Shown here: positions 55,608 to 63,716 of the stretch, piece after piece
Numbering within the stretch: position 1 is the stretch's first letter
Layout of the letters: each line of letters starts with the position of its first letter
DNA from: Moritella marina ATCC 15381
Lineage (GTDB): Bacteria; Pseudomonadota; Gammaproteobacteria; Enterobacterales; Moritellaceae
Assembly (NCBI RefSeq): GCF_008931805.1
Contig: NZ_CP044399.1
Span: forward strand, 1,240,001 to 1,304,000
Length of the DNA: 64,000 nt
Direction: 5' to 3'
Made by a program: the position numbers and the translations under genes
Notes under the pieces: generated by a model
The model's input: only the letters and a program-made list of their open reading frames with translations
What the model was told of the DNA's origin: nothing
Databases searched by the model: none

Positions 55608-55629
55608 TATTTTGGTAAAGGGAAATATA

Positions 55630-57696
55630 ATGCAAAGAAGTAAAATTTCATTCGCAGTTTGCACTGCCTTGCTCTGTAGTGCTGCTCAAGCAAAAACTGA
55701 TACATCATTTTTAAACTTAGATAATGTGACGGTTATTACATCTAGTATTGATAGTGAGTCAGATACGACTCAGTCGAACGATGTAATTCTTCAAGATGAA
55801 ATTCGTAGTATAAATGCGCAAAACGTAACGGACGTGTTCAAATATTCGCCTAATGTTGAAGTCACAGGCGGTCCAAGTGGCGATGTAAAAAGTATTTCTA
55901 TTCGAGGTTTGGGTCAAGATCATGCAAATGTAACAATTGATGGTGCAAGACAAACTTACTCACACTCAAAAAGAGGGAGCTGGGCGATAAATCCCAACCT
56001 TCTTAAAAGTGCGACAGTAACGAATGGAACATCATCTGGAGCAGCTGCAGGTGCTGTCAAATTAGAATTCATATCTGCTTATGATCTGCTTAAACCTGAC
56101 GCTTCATTCGGTGCGTTAGTTAATAGTGGCTTTAGAAGCAATAATAATCAACAAGATCTGTCAGCTACTATTTATGGGTTGAACAACGGGTTTGATTGGT
56201 TGCTTTCTGCTTCAGATAGTTCACATGACCCATACAGTATTGGTGGTGGCTATCAACGTGATGGTAAAGATAGCTATTACAAAACGGGCGGAGAAAATCA
56301 GTCTTATCTATTTAAGTCTGGATATGATTTGTCGCCTTCTGAATATATTGGACTAAGTGTCTATATGGATAATTCTGAATGGGATCAGGTTCGCCAAGAT
56401 TACGGTTATAACACGCGTGATTATACTAGTGCGGTGTTAAATTATAGCAACCAAGGCTCGAATAGCGATTTCCTCGATTTTAATGCCAATGTGTATATAA
56501 ACCAAGTTGATACTTATACGCGCGAATACACTGACGAAACCAAGGCGACTACTTCGGATACACAGAAAATAGCCGATGATTCCTACGGGTTTATGCTTAC
56601 CAATAATAGCTTGCTAAACGGTCCATTTGAGGAAACTTTACTCCACTATGGCTTATCAGGTCATTTTACTACTCACGACGGTGAGGTCGGTACTCTTGAC
56701 AATGGTTCTTGGGTCGATGAATCGGCGCAAAGTGAACCTTCAGCGAAATCACATCAGCTAGCCAGCTGGCTTAATGCTCAGATGCTCCTAGGTAATGGTT
56801 TTACGCTGATTCCAAGCCTTCGCTACGATGAGTTCTACGTCGAATCAAGCAATGCTGAATTCGAGGGCGAAGCGCTATTACGTGACGGACGTACAGAAAA
56901 CCAATTGTCAACAGGATTGCGTCTTAACCAAGAGATTAACGAGAAACTAAACTTGTTTGTAGCCTATGATGAAGCATTAACAGCGCCTGGTTTATCCGAA
57001 CTATTTACATCTGGACGGGGGTTCAAGCCTAATCCTAACCTAAAATCTGAACGCTCGCAAAACAAAGAGATCGGTTTCACATTTAACAGCGGCTCTGTCA
57101 TCACGCATGATGATAACCTATTGGCCAAAATCAATGTTTTCCAAAATGACATCAAAGACTATATTGGCACTGACTACACAGATCCGGCGTATAAGGACGG
57201 GGTCAAAGTCAACCGAGATGAGATTCGACTCCGTGGCGGTGAAATTCTGACTCAATATCGTTATGAAAACTGGGATGTATCGGCCTCTTATGGCATGACA
57301 ATTGGTGAAGATCTAACAACAGGTGAATACTTGTCTGATATGCCCTCGGACAAGTTTGTTGTCAGTATTGAAAATCAACTTAGTGACGAATGGCGTCTTA
57401 GCGGTAAAGCAACTCACGCACTTAAGCGTCACCGCGTACCAACAACTCAAATTGATAGAAATGGCGATACGGTGACTATTCCTGAGGATGAGCGCCAAAG
57501 TGTGTCAGCATGGACAACTGTCGATTTGTACGCTGAATACATTCCCGCTCAGCTTCAGGATATGACCCTGTCTATGTCTGTTTCGAATCTATTCGACGAA
57601 GCCTACGCGCTGCAAAACAACAGCCGAGCTGACACTAAAGCGGAATACTATGAAGAAGGACGAAGCCTCAATATCGACCTCTCTTATAACTTTTAA
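55630..57696 (+). CDS. TonB-dependent haem-type outer-membrane receptor
   Basis: 688 residues from the ATG at 55630; AGGGAAAT precedes it, and a signal peptide (MQRSKISFAVCTALLCSAAQA) begins at once. The plug has DNVTVIT (TonB-box-like), DVFKYSPNVEVTGGPSG and SIRGLGQDHANVTIDGARQ; the barrel ends LNIDLSYNF. GFKPNPNLKSERSQNKEIGF matches the NPNLxxE block of haem/haemoglobin receptors, and APGLSELF is at the FRAP-like position. Ligand inferred from the ABC genes downstream; a siderophore is possible. Confidence 0.88.
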   Translation: MQRSKISFAVCTALLCSAAQAKTDTSFLNLDNVTVITSSIDSESDTTQSNDVILQDEIRSINAQNVTDVFKYSPNVEVTGGPSGDVKSISIRGLGQDHANVTIDGARQTYSHSKRGSWAINPNLLKSATVTNGTSSGAAAGAVKLEFISAYDLLKPDASFGALVNSGFRSNNNQQDLSATIYGLNNGFDWLLSASDSSHDPYSIGGGYQRDGKDSYYKTGGENQSYLFKSGYDLSPSEYIGLSVYMDNSEWDQVRQDYGYNTRDYTSAVLNYSNQGSNSDFLDFNANVYINQVDTYTREYTDETKATTSDTQKIADDSYGFMLTNNSLLNGPFEETLLHYGLSGHFTTHDGEVGTLDNGSWVDESAQSEPSAKSHQLASWLNAQMLLGNGFTLIPSLRYDEFYVESSNAEFEGEALLRDGRTENQLSTGLRLNQEINEKLNLFVAYDEALTAPGLSELFTSGRGFKPNPNLKSERSQNKEIGFTFNSGSVITHDDNLLAKINVFQNDIKDYIGTDYTDPAYKDGVKVNRDEIRLRGGEILTQYRYENWDVSASYGMTIGEDLTTGEYLSDMPSDKFVVSIENQLSDEWRLSGKATHALKRHRVPTTQIDRNGDTVTIPEDERQSVSAWTTVDLYAEYIPAQLQDMTLSMSVSNLFDEAYALQNNSRADTKAEYYEEGRSLNIDLSYNF

Positions 57697-57744
57697 TTAA
57701 TCAGACCTTGCTTAAATAGTGAAGGCTTTTATTAGGAAATATGA

Positions 57745-58590
57745 ATGAAGAATTTAAAGTTAATCGGCATGCTATTGATCGCTTGGCAGTTTCTGTTTGC
57801 CCAGTTAGCCAATGCTGACGAACGTATTATCATCTCAGGTAGTCATATCACCGAGATTGTTTTTGAGCTTGGTGCTGGCGAGCAAGTTATCGGTGCTGAT
57901 AAAACCAGTACCTCGCCAGAACAGGCAAAGGCCATTGCTGTATTAGGCCACCCGAGCAACCTTTCTATTGAAGGTATTTTATCACTTGGTCCAACGTTGT
58001 TTATTAGTGATGATAAGTATTTGAATCGAAAACTTAACAGTCAACTAGAGCAAGCTAGTGTCACAACCTTGATTCTCAAACAGGCTATTTCTCTTGCTGA
58101 TCTTAAACAGCAGATAAAGTTAATCGCGTTAGCCCTTGATAAAAAGGAGCAAGGTGCTGAGCTTATCGCACGATTAGAAAAACAATCAAACGAATTAACG
58201 ATATTAAAGCAGACAATTAACACACCGCAAAAAGCGCTCTTTTTGTTCGGTAAAGATAGCTTGCTTATGGCTGGAGAAAATACCGCCGTTGATCGTTTAT
58301 TAACGATGGCAGGTATTGTCAACGCGGCAGGTTTTAAGGGAATGAAACCGATGACTCCCGAATCTGTCATCATTGCTAATCCTGATTTACTCATCACCGT
58401 GGATAAGGCGCTCGCTGGTAAAGGGCAAGCCGGTCGCGATCGTTTCTTTGGGATTACAGCGATAGCCGCAACACCTGCAGGTAAAAATAAAAGAATAACC
58501 ATGATCCCAATTGCACATACCAATCTTGGTATTAATACGCTAAATACAGCAAAAAAACTATTCACCGAAGTATATGGAAACCAACAATGA
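57745..58590 (+). CDS. hutB: Periplasmic haem-binding protein of an ABC importer (HutB/HmuT-like)
   Basis: 281 residues with signal peptide MKNLKLIGMLLIAWQFLFAQ...ANA. Class III binding-protein fold: RIIISGSHITEIVFELGAGEQVIGADKTS, AVLGHPSNLSIEGILSLGPTLFISDD (haem-binding Tyr normally follows the first lobe) and AAGFKGMKPMTPESVIIANPDLLIT. The family delivers haem to the permease in the periplasm. It lies 48 bases after the receptor and overlaps the methyltransferase by ATGA. Confidence 0.87.
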   Translation: MKNLKLIGMLLIAWQFLFAQLANADERIIISGSHITEIVFELGAGEQVIGADKTSTSPEQAKAIAVLGHPSNLSIEGILSLGPTLFISDDKYLNRKLNSQLEQASVTTLILKQAISLADLKQQIKLIALALDKKEQGAELIARLEKQSNELTILKQTINTPQKALFLFGKDSLLMAGENTAVDRLLTMAGIVNAAGFKGMKPMTPESVIIANPDLLITVDKALAGKGQAGRDRFFGITAIAATPAGKNKRITMIPIAHTNLGINTLNTAKKLFTEVYGNQQ

Positions 58591-59243
58591 AATATTTGAA
58601 ATTTGACGATCAACTCAATCAATACATCAGTAAACACAACAACCAAGATGACGATCTATTAAAAGAGTTAAGAGAGCTCACCTATCAGAAAACTGGCCGA
58701 CGTATGATGATATCACCGGATCAGGCTCAGTTTTTCCGCACATTACTTGCACTTATCAAACCTAAAAAAATACTCGAAATTGGTGTTTTCACTGGTTACA
58801 GTTCTACTGTTATGGCACGTTCTGTTCCGGATGATACGCGAATTGTTGCGTGTGATATAAGCGAAGAGTGGACTGCGATAGCGAAAGAGTTCTGGATCAA
58901 AGCGAATATCGACCATAAGATTTCACTTCGACTGGGAAATGCCAACCAAACCCTGTCAGATCTTATTGATAGTGACAATATAAGTACATTCGATATGGCC
59001 TTTATTGATGCCGATAAGATAAGTTACGACAGCTATTTTGAAAAAGCCTATCAGCTGCTGAAACCTGGCGGAACCATTATTATTGATAACGTATTATGGA
59101 AAGGTACCGTCGCCGACCCTGAACGTATTGATGATGATATTACCGCACTGCGACAGCTTAACGATAAATTAGCCGCAGATCCAAGAGTCCAATCTACGCT
59201 GCTTCCGATTGGTGATGGCATGCTCATGATTGCTAAATTATAA
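58587..59243 (+). CDS. Metal-dependent catechol/CCoA-type O-methyltransferase in the iron operon
   Basis: 218 residues. Motif I is ILEIGVFTGYSSTVMA (62-77), followed by IVACDISEEW (87-96), then the metal site FIDADKISYDSYF (139-151) and IIIDNVLWKG (164-173), with candidate ligands Asp141, Asp167 and Asn168. This is the Mg-dependent O-methyltransferase family that acts on catechols. Overlap of ATGA with hutB makes it part of the import operon, which is unusual. The substrate is unknown: a catecholate chelator or a haem product are both possible. Confidence 0.85.
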   Translation: MKYLKFDDQLNQYISKHNNQDDDLLKELRELTYQKTGRRMMISPDQAQFFRTLLALIKPKKILEIGVFTGYSSTVMARSVPDDTRIVACDISEEWTAIAKEFWIKANIDHKISLRLGNANQTLSDLIDSDNISTFDMAFIDADKISYDSYFEKAYQLLKPGGTIIIDNVLWKGTVADPERIDDDITALRQLNDKLAADPRVQSTLLPIGDGMLMIAKL

Positions 59244-59249
59244 GATAAC

Positions 59250-59270
59250 CAGGGCAGTTTTTCTGCCCTG
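59250..59270 (+). terminator. Hairpin between the methyltransferase and permease genes
   Basis: CAGGGCAG-TTTTT-CTGCCCTG with no T-run after it. More likely an mRNA-stability or attenuation hairpin than a full stop. Confidence 0.5.
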
Positions 59271-59338
59271 ATTCCGCCTTCCTTTAGGCGTTAAGACGTC
59301 AATATGTAGACTAATACCAAACAACTATACGGTTATAT

Positions 59339-60391
59339 ATGCAATTTAGAACTACGCAACACCAACGCGCACCTCTTAGCCTCGTGTTTACGCTCGGCCT
59401 AGCGTTACTTACACTCGCGATTATCACATCGGTAGTTGTTGGACCGATATCTATCAGCTTAACTGACAGTATAAAGGCACTGTTACCTTGGCAATTTGAA
59501 CTGCCTACACATATAGAACTAGTTATTAATCAAATCCGTTTACCCAGAACCCTATTATGTATTGCTGTAGGGGCTATTCTCGCTCTTTGCGGCACCGTAA
59601 TGCAGGGACTGTTTCGTAATCCCCTCGCTGATCCGGGCATCATTGGTGTTTCTGGCGGGGCTAGTTTAGGCGCAGCAATCGCGATTGTTCTTTTTGCGCC
59701 TTTGGCTAGTACGTATCCATTATTGTTGACGTTGGGTACCGTACCTATTTTCGCTTTCTTCGGTGGCGCAGCGAGTACTTATCTTGTTTATCGCCTTGGT
59801 ACCGACAAAACCGGTACATCAGTGATGTTTATGTTATTGGCCGGTGTTGCTATCGGCGCACTGTCAGGTGCTATGAACGGGTTAATGAACTATTACGCCG
59901 ACGATCAAGCATTACGTGACTTGTCACTTTGGAGCATGGGCTCTTTGGCTGGAGCCACATGGTCAGGGATCATTCTTGCTTACGTTACCCTGGCTATCTT
60001 ACTATTATTACTCAATCGTAATGCTAATGGATTAAATGCCTTCCTTTTAGGCGAAGCTGAAGCAAGACACATGGGGGTTAATGTACAACGATTCAAACGA
60101 AACCTGATTCTGCTTTGTGCTGCTGGTGTTGGTGTCACCGTTTCCCTAACGGGTGTTATTGGGTTCATCGGTCTGATCATTCCGCACCTAGGGAGGATGC
60201 TTATCGGGCCTAATCACAAAGCATTGATCCCTTTATCCGCGATACTCGGTTCACTTATTCTATTAGTTGCAGATATGCTGGCCCGAGTTATTGCGGCACC
60301 AGCAGAAATACCGGTCGGTATTATCACTGCTATCCTCGGAGCCCCATTCTTTATCTTTTTACTTATCAAACAAAAAGGACGAATGTCATGA
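59339..60391 (+). CDS. hutC: FecCD-family ABC permease for haem/iron chelate
   Basis: 350 residues, about ten helices. The family signatures GLFRNPLADPGIIGVSGGASLGA (about 98-120) and GFIGLIIPHLGRMLIGPNHKALIP (coupling helix, about 277-300) are clear. BtuC/HmuU type, inner membrane. Overlaps the ATPase gene by ATGA and lies 95 bases after the methyltransferase. Confidence 0.93.
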   Translation: MQFRTTQHQRAPLSLVFTLGLALLTLAIITSVVVGPISISLTDSIKALLPWQFELPTHIELVINQIRLPRTLLCIAVGAILALCGTVMQGLFRNPLADPGIIGVSGGASLGAAIAIVLFAPLASTYPLLLTLGTVPIFAFFGGAASTYLVYRLGTDKTGTSVMFMLLAGVAIGALSGAMNGLMNYYADDQALRDLSLWSMGSLAGATWSGIILAYVTLAILLLLLNRNANGLNAFLLGEAEARHMGVNVQRFKRNLILLCAAGVGVTVSLTGVIGFIGLIIPHLGRMLIGPNHKALIPLSAILGSLILLVADMLARVIAAPAEIPVGIITAILGAPFFIFLLIKQKGRMS

Positions 60392-61200
60392 TTGTATCTG
60401 AAGATAATACAGCTCATTGTGCTATCGAGGCCGAAAACCTTAATCTGAATTTAGGTGGCAAACAACTACTCGACAACTTTAACCTAAAGATTGCAAGCGG
60501 AGAGGTCACTGCTCTGTTAGGTCCAAATGGCGCAGGCAAAAGTTCCTTACTCAAAGTTTTGTGTGGTGAAATCGACACGGGTGGAAAAGTTAAAGTTTTT
60601 GGCAGGGCGCGAAAAGACATAAAACCAATCATTCTAGCTAAGCACTTAGGAGTGCTTCCCCAACACAGCTCTTTAAGTTTTGCTTTTACCGCTCAGGAAG
60701 TCACTGAGCTCGGTAGTCTACCGCTACAACTTTCTAACGTGCAAACTAAAGCTATCGCCACCGAGAAAATGAAGCTTGTAGGTGTGTACTCTCTTAAAAA
60801 CCAGCTTTATACCACACTCTCAGGCGGTGAAAAGCAACGGGTTCATTTTGCCCGAGTTCTTACCCAACTAAGTAAAGCTGGCGAGCAATGTATACTAATG
60901 CTTGATGAACCGACTTCAGCGTTAGATATTGCTCATCAGCACCAAACACTACAAGTTGCTCGTGAGATCGCAAAATCTGGTGGGGCGGTAATTGTGGTGC
61001 TGCATGATCTAAATCTTGCTGCTCAATATGCTGATCGTCTTGTCATTATCAATAAAGGTAAAATACAGGCCGACGGAACCCCTTGGGAGGCTCTTACTCG
61101 TAAGCTCATCAGCAATGTCTATGGCTGGCCGGTCTACATCAGCAAACACCCTACCGATGATTACCCGGTGATTATACCGGAATCCTCACTTGTAAAATAA
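60388..61200 (+). CDS. hutD: ABC ATPase of the haem/iron-chelate importer (HmuV/HutD-like)
   Basis: 270 residues. Walker A LLGPNGAGKSS, Q-loop LGVLPQHSSL, ABC signature LSGGEKQRVHFARVL, Walker B ILMLDEPTSALD, H-loop VVLHDLN. The close fit of LSGGEKQRVxFARVLxQ and the ALDxxHQHxxL block is typical of HmuV. Pairs with the permease upstream. Confidence 0.94.
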   Translation: MIVSEDNTAHCAIEAENLNLNLGGKQLLDNFNLKIASGEVTALLGPNGAGKSSLLKVLCGEIDTGGKVKVFGRARKDIKPIILAKHLGVLPQHSSLSFAFTAQEVTELGSLPLQLSNVQTKAIATEKMKLVGVYSLKNQLYTTLSGGEKQRVHFARVLTQLSKAGEQCILMLDEPTSALDIAHQHQTLQVAREIAKSGGAVIVVLHDLNLAAQYADRLVIINKGKIQADGTPWEALTRKLISNVYGWPVYISKHPTDDYPVIIPESSLVK

Positions 61201-61209
61201 ACGGTCACT

Positions 61210-61228
61210 TTGAATAATAATCATTAAT
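61210..61228. promoter_or_regulatory. Weaker Fur-like box before the reductase gene
   Basis: TTGAATAATAATCATTAAT fits the 19-bp Fur consensus at about 13 positions. It lies 12 bases before the ATG, so the last gene may also have its own iron control. Confidence 0.45.
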
Positions 61229-61239
61229 GGTAACTAACT

Positions 61240-62013
61240 ATGAAAAAAAATAAATCACAGACAAACTTGTTTGTTGTCTTAAAAACTGAAAATATAACAC
61301 CAAACATGCAACGTATTACGTTAAAGAGCGATACGCTTTCAGCTTTTCCAAGCGATAGTGAAGGGCGTTTCATCAAACTATTATTTAATCGATCCGGAGG
61401 TACTAATCTTAACGAAGTTTCTGCAGAGGAGCGGCCTGTTGCACGTACTTATACTATTCGTCGATTTATTCCAGAGCTGGATATAATAGAGATCGACTTC
61501 GTTCGTCACATTACTCAAGATTTACAATGTGGATTTGCTTCTCGCTGGGCTATATCTGCCGAGGCTGGAGATACTATCAATATTGCAGGTCCGGGGAAAA
61601 TTTCAAGTATCAATACTGAAGCTGATTGGTTCTTTTTAACCGCTGATATGACTGCTCTTCCAGCGCTTTCCATCAAGCTCAAAAATTTACCAGATAATGC
61701 ACAAGGTTATGCTGTAATTAAAATTATATCGGAACAAGATATTCAGCAATTGCAAGCACCAAAAGGGATCGAAGTACACTGGATTACTGGAACGTCAATG
61801 ACAGACAAGGTACTTACGCTAACATGGCTCGAGGGTGGAGTCATGGTTTGGTGCGCTTGCGAATTTAATGTCATGCGCGAGCTACGTCAGTATTTCCGTA
61901 ATGATAAAGATGTGCAAAGAGATAATCTTTACATCAGTAGCTATTGGAAGCAAGGAGCCTCTGAAGATAGTCATAAAGTAATTAAACGTAAATATGAAGA
62001 AATGCAAGAATAA
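61240..62013 (+). CDS. Siderophore-interacting protein (SIP-type flavin ferric reductase)
   Basis: 257 residues. The FAD-binding block RPVARTYTIRRF (about 65-76), the phosphate-binding DFVRHITQDLQCGFASRWA and the NAD-domain end YISSYWKQGASED match ViuB/YqjH/SIP proteins, which reduce ferric chelates in the cytoplasm to release Fe2+. ViuB/YqjH act on catecholate and related siderophores, so its presence widens the likely ligand beyond haem. Confidence 0.89.
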   Translation: MKKNKSQTNLFVVLKTENITPNMQRITLKSDTLSAFPSDSEGRFIKLLFNRSGGTNLNEVSAEERPVARTYTIRRFIPELDIIEIDFVRHITQDLQCGFASRWAISAEAGDTINIAGPGKISSINTEADWFFLTADMTALPALSIKLKNLPDNAQGYAVIKIISEQDIQQLQAPKGIEVHWITGTSMTDKVLTLTWLEGGVMVWCACEFNVMRELRQYFRNDKDVQRDNLYISSYWKQGASEDSHKVIKRKYEEMQE

Positions 62014-62147
62014 CGAGTCTGCTCACTTCACAACAATAATGCTAAGTCGAACTTATTATTTTTCAACATATTCCTTAGAGTACATGTAGGTACGATTTCC
62101 CAGAAATAGGTCATAGGCGATTTGGAATGTAAACTTGCATCATAGAC

Positions 62148-62168
62148 TTGAGTTATTTATCATCAAGA
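62148..62168. repeat. Right copy of the 21-bp direct repeat flanking the iron locus
   Basis: Identical to 55269-55289. It lies 20 bases before the start of the DUF2956 gene, so it may be a promoter element of that gene whose twin bounds the other side of the iron locus. Confidence 0.85.
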
Positions 62169-62187
62169 TAAATGAATTGAGAGTGAA

Positions 62188-62535
62188 ATGTCCATGACAC
62201 AGAAAATATCAACAGAAGTACAAGCTGAATCGACTCGTATCGCTAACGGGATTAAAAAACCAGGTCAAAGTCGCGAGCAGACTAAATTGATCGCAGCCGG
62301 TATCGAGAAGGGCATCGCTGAGTACAAGAAGCAACATAAAGCCAAATCACGCCAGCTTGATAAGCAGAAAAAACAAAAAATAAGAGCGAATGCGGCGGCT
62401 GCAGAACAAGAAAGTAATGTTGAAATTGAGCCCAAGCAAGTAGGGGCAAGCCGATTAGCTTGGGCATTGCTAGCACTAAGCTGGGCAGGTTTTGCTGGTT
62501 ACCTTGTACAAAATGGCGTGCTTGTCATAGGTTAA
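62188..62535 (+). CDS. DUF2956-like small membrane-anchored protein
   Basis: 115 residues. The N-terminal block (IKKPGQSREQTKLIAAGIEKGIAEYKKQHKAKSRQLDK) agrees with the DUF2956 pattern I recall from Vibrio and Shewanella proteins. A basic helix leads to a C-terminal membrane helix (LAWALLALSWAGFAGYLVQNGVLVIG), so it is a tail-anchored inner-membrane protein. Function unknown. A second ATG two codons later is an alternative start. Confidence 0.78.
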   Translation: MSMTQKISTEVQAESTRIANGIKKPGQSREQTKLIAAGIEKGIAEYKKQHKAKSRQLDKQKKQKIRANAAAAEQESNVEIEPKQVGASRLAWALLALSWAGFAGYLVQNGVLVIG

Positions 62536-62567
62536 ATATTATTGTTTCAGTTCGTTTATGATCAATA

Positions 62568-62588
62568 GCTTAGGGGGTCACCCTAAGC
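62568..62588 (+). repeat. CTAAGCC hairpin element, copy 3
   Basis: GCTTAGGG (62568-62575), loop GGTCA, CCCTAAGC (62581-62588) form a hairpin after the DUF2956 gene. Arms share the CTAAGC core of the elements at 10645 and 17348, but only two arms are present. Confidence 0.7.
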
Positions 62589-62783
62589 CGTTCGCCCTCC
62601 TATAGTGACTTGTATCTAATCAACTAAATATATTTATTCTAAATAGGCACAAATAAATTTAAGCTGTTGATATTAATATAAAGACAAGTGATAATAATTT
62701 CTATTATTATTTAATTCTTAAAAAGATAGTGCTATGGGATTCGTGAATTTATATCCTAAAAGCCTGTTTAAGGAATGAGGCCC

Positions 62784-63134
62784 ATGCTAAATCTGTTAAA
62801 AGTAGTTGTTATTACTAATCTATTAGCAGCTTTAACTGTGTTTATTCTCTCTAAGTACACGACAGCTTTCAACTCAACAAGTTTGATGGATTTCCTCTTT
62901 TTCATCGTAATCATTATCTGGGGAGTTGCTAGATTAACTTGGGAGGGGAGTAGTCAAAGTCGTAATTGGTCACAAGATCCTGCAGCGAATAAAACCAATA
63001 AAATGGTTTCAGGTCATGATTTTGAGTCTGACTTTCATGAACAAAAAAGGCAGAACTATCAATTTGGTTTAGTTATGTTTATATCAGGAATACCTGCATT
63101 TCTAGGTAGCATTTTGTTATTAGTTACTTCCTAG
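62784..63134 (+). CDS. Hypothetical two-helix membrane protein
   Basis: 116 residues from the ATG at 62784 (AGGA nine bases upstream; an in-frame ATG at 62775 touches that site). Hydrophobic segments about 4-24 and 32-50, a polar loop (SSQSRNWSQDPAANKTNKMV...), and a third helix at 92-113. Not recognised. It is flanked by other small orphan genes. Confidence 0.68.
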   Translation: MLNLLKVVVITNLLAALTVFILSKYTTAFNSTSLMDFLFFIVIIIWGVARLTWEGSSQSRNWSQDPAANKTNKMVSGHDFESDFHEQKRQNYQFGLVMFISGIPAFLGSILLLVTS

Positions 63135-63294
63135 TTTAAGGACAGTTTTAGTACGGATATAACAAAGCAATCAACACCTGCTTATTGCAGTGTTATGCCT
63201 AAAGCACATAGAGTTAAAGCTTCATAACATGCTGCTTAAACGGAATAAAAATAATTGGTTATCGTTGCGGATTTAGCTAATACAAAGGATCTTT

Positions 63295-63555
63295 ATGAAT
63301 AATAATGAATCAACATTGGTGTCAAGGTATTGCCAGCAATGTAAAGCTGATACAAATCATCACTTACTTATGATCTCGAATTCAGCAGTTAGACCTGAAA
63401 GCAAAAAAGAACGTATAAAAGTGTTTATGACCGCTTTTTTTGCCGGTTGGGGCGCTGGACGAGCCGCTTCATTTATGGACCTCCGTGATAAGCACCTAAT
63501 ATGTGACGTTTGTGGCACCAAAATAATAGAGAGTTTTGGTGATCAAACGGAGTAA
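63295..63555 (+). CDS. Hypothetical zinc-ribbon-like small protein
   Basis: 86 residues. Two CxxC pairs (YCQQCKADTNH and ICDVCGTK) bracket a middle segment that is weakly hydrophobic (VFMTAFFAGWGAGRAASF). AAAGGAT lies 6 bases before the ATG. The pairs suggest a rubredoxin/zinc-ribbon knuckle. Family not recognised. Confidence 0.7.
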   Translation: MNNNESTLVSRYCQQCKADTNHHLLMISNSAVRPESKKERIKVFMTAFFAGWGAGRAASFMDLRDKHLICDVCGTKIIESFGDQTE

Positions 63556-63716
63556 ATGTAAAAACCGTATAGCTCAATTATGTCCCTTTAGTTTAGAGTA
63601 GCAGACCTCCTGCAGTGCTCTTATATATTAAAAAAGACAGTTACGCTGGTTTTTTATTTTAAATACAAATAGTTGTATAGCTATTATTGTTAACTTATTA
63701 GATTAAAAGGTCATGG

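Larger units (their letters stand above)
55195..55629. other. Control region before the iron-uptake locus
   Basis: 435 bases. They contain the left 21-bp direct repeat (55269-55289), a 12-bp palindrome CCGTACGTACGG (55413-55424) and the Fur palindrome (55567-55607). A frame reading upstream from 55501 into the receptor gene is hydrophobic nonsense over the Fur site and is not used. Confidence 0.6.

Noticed and set aside
55501-55629. Longer receptor reading frame starting at 55501
   Set aside because: Its N-terminus is an Ile-rich translation of the Fur palindrome; the ATG at 55630 gives a proper signal peptide.
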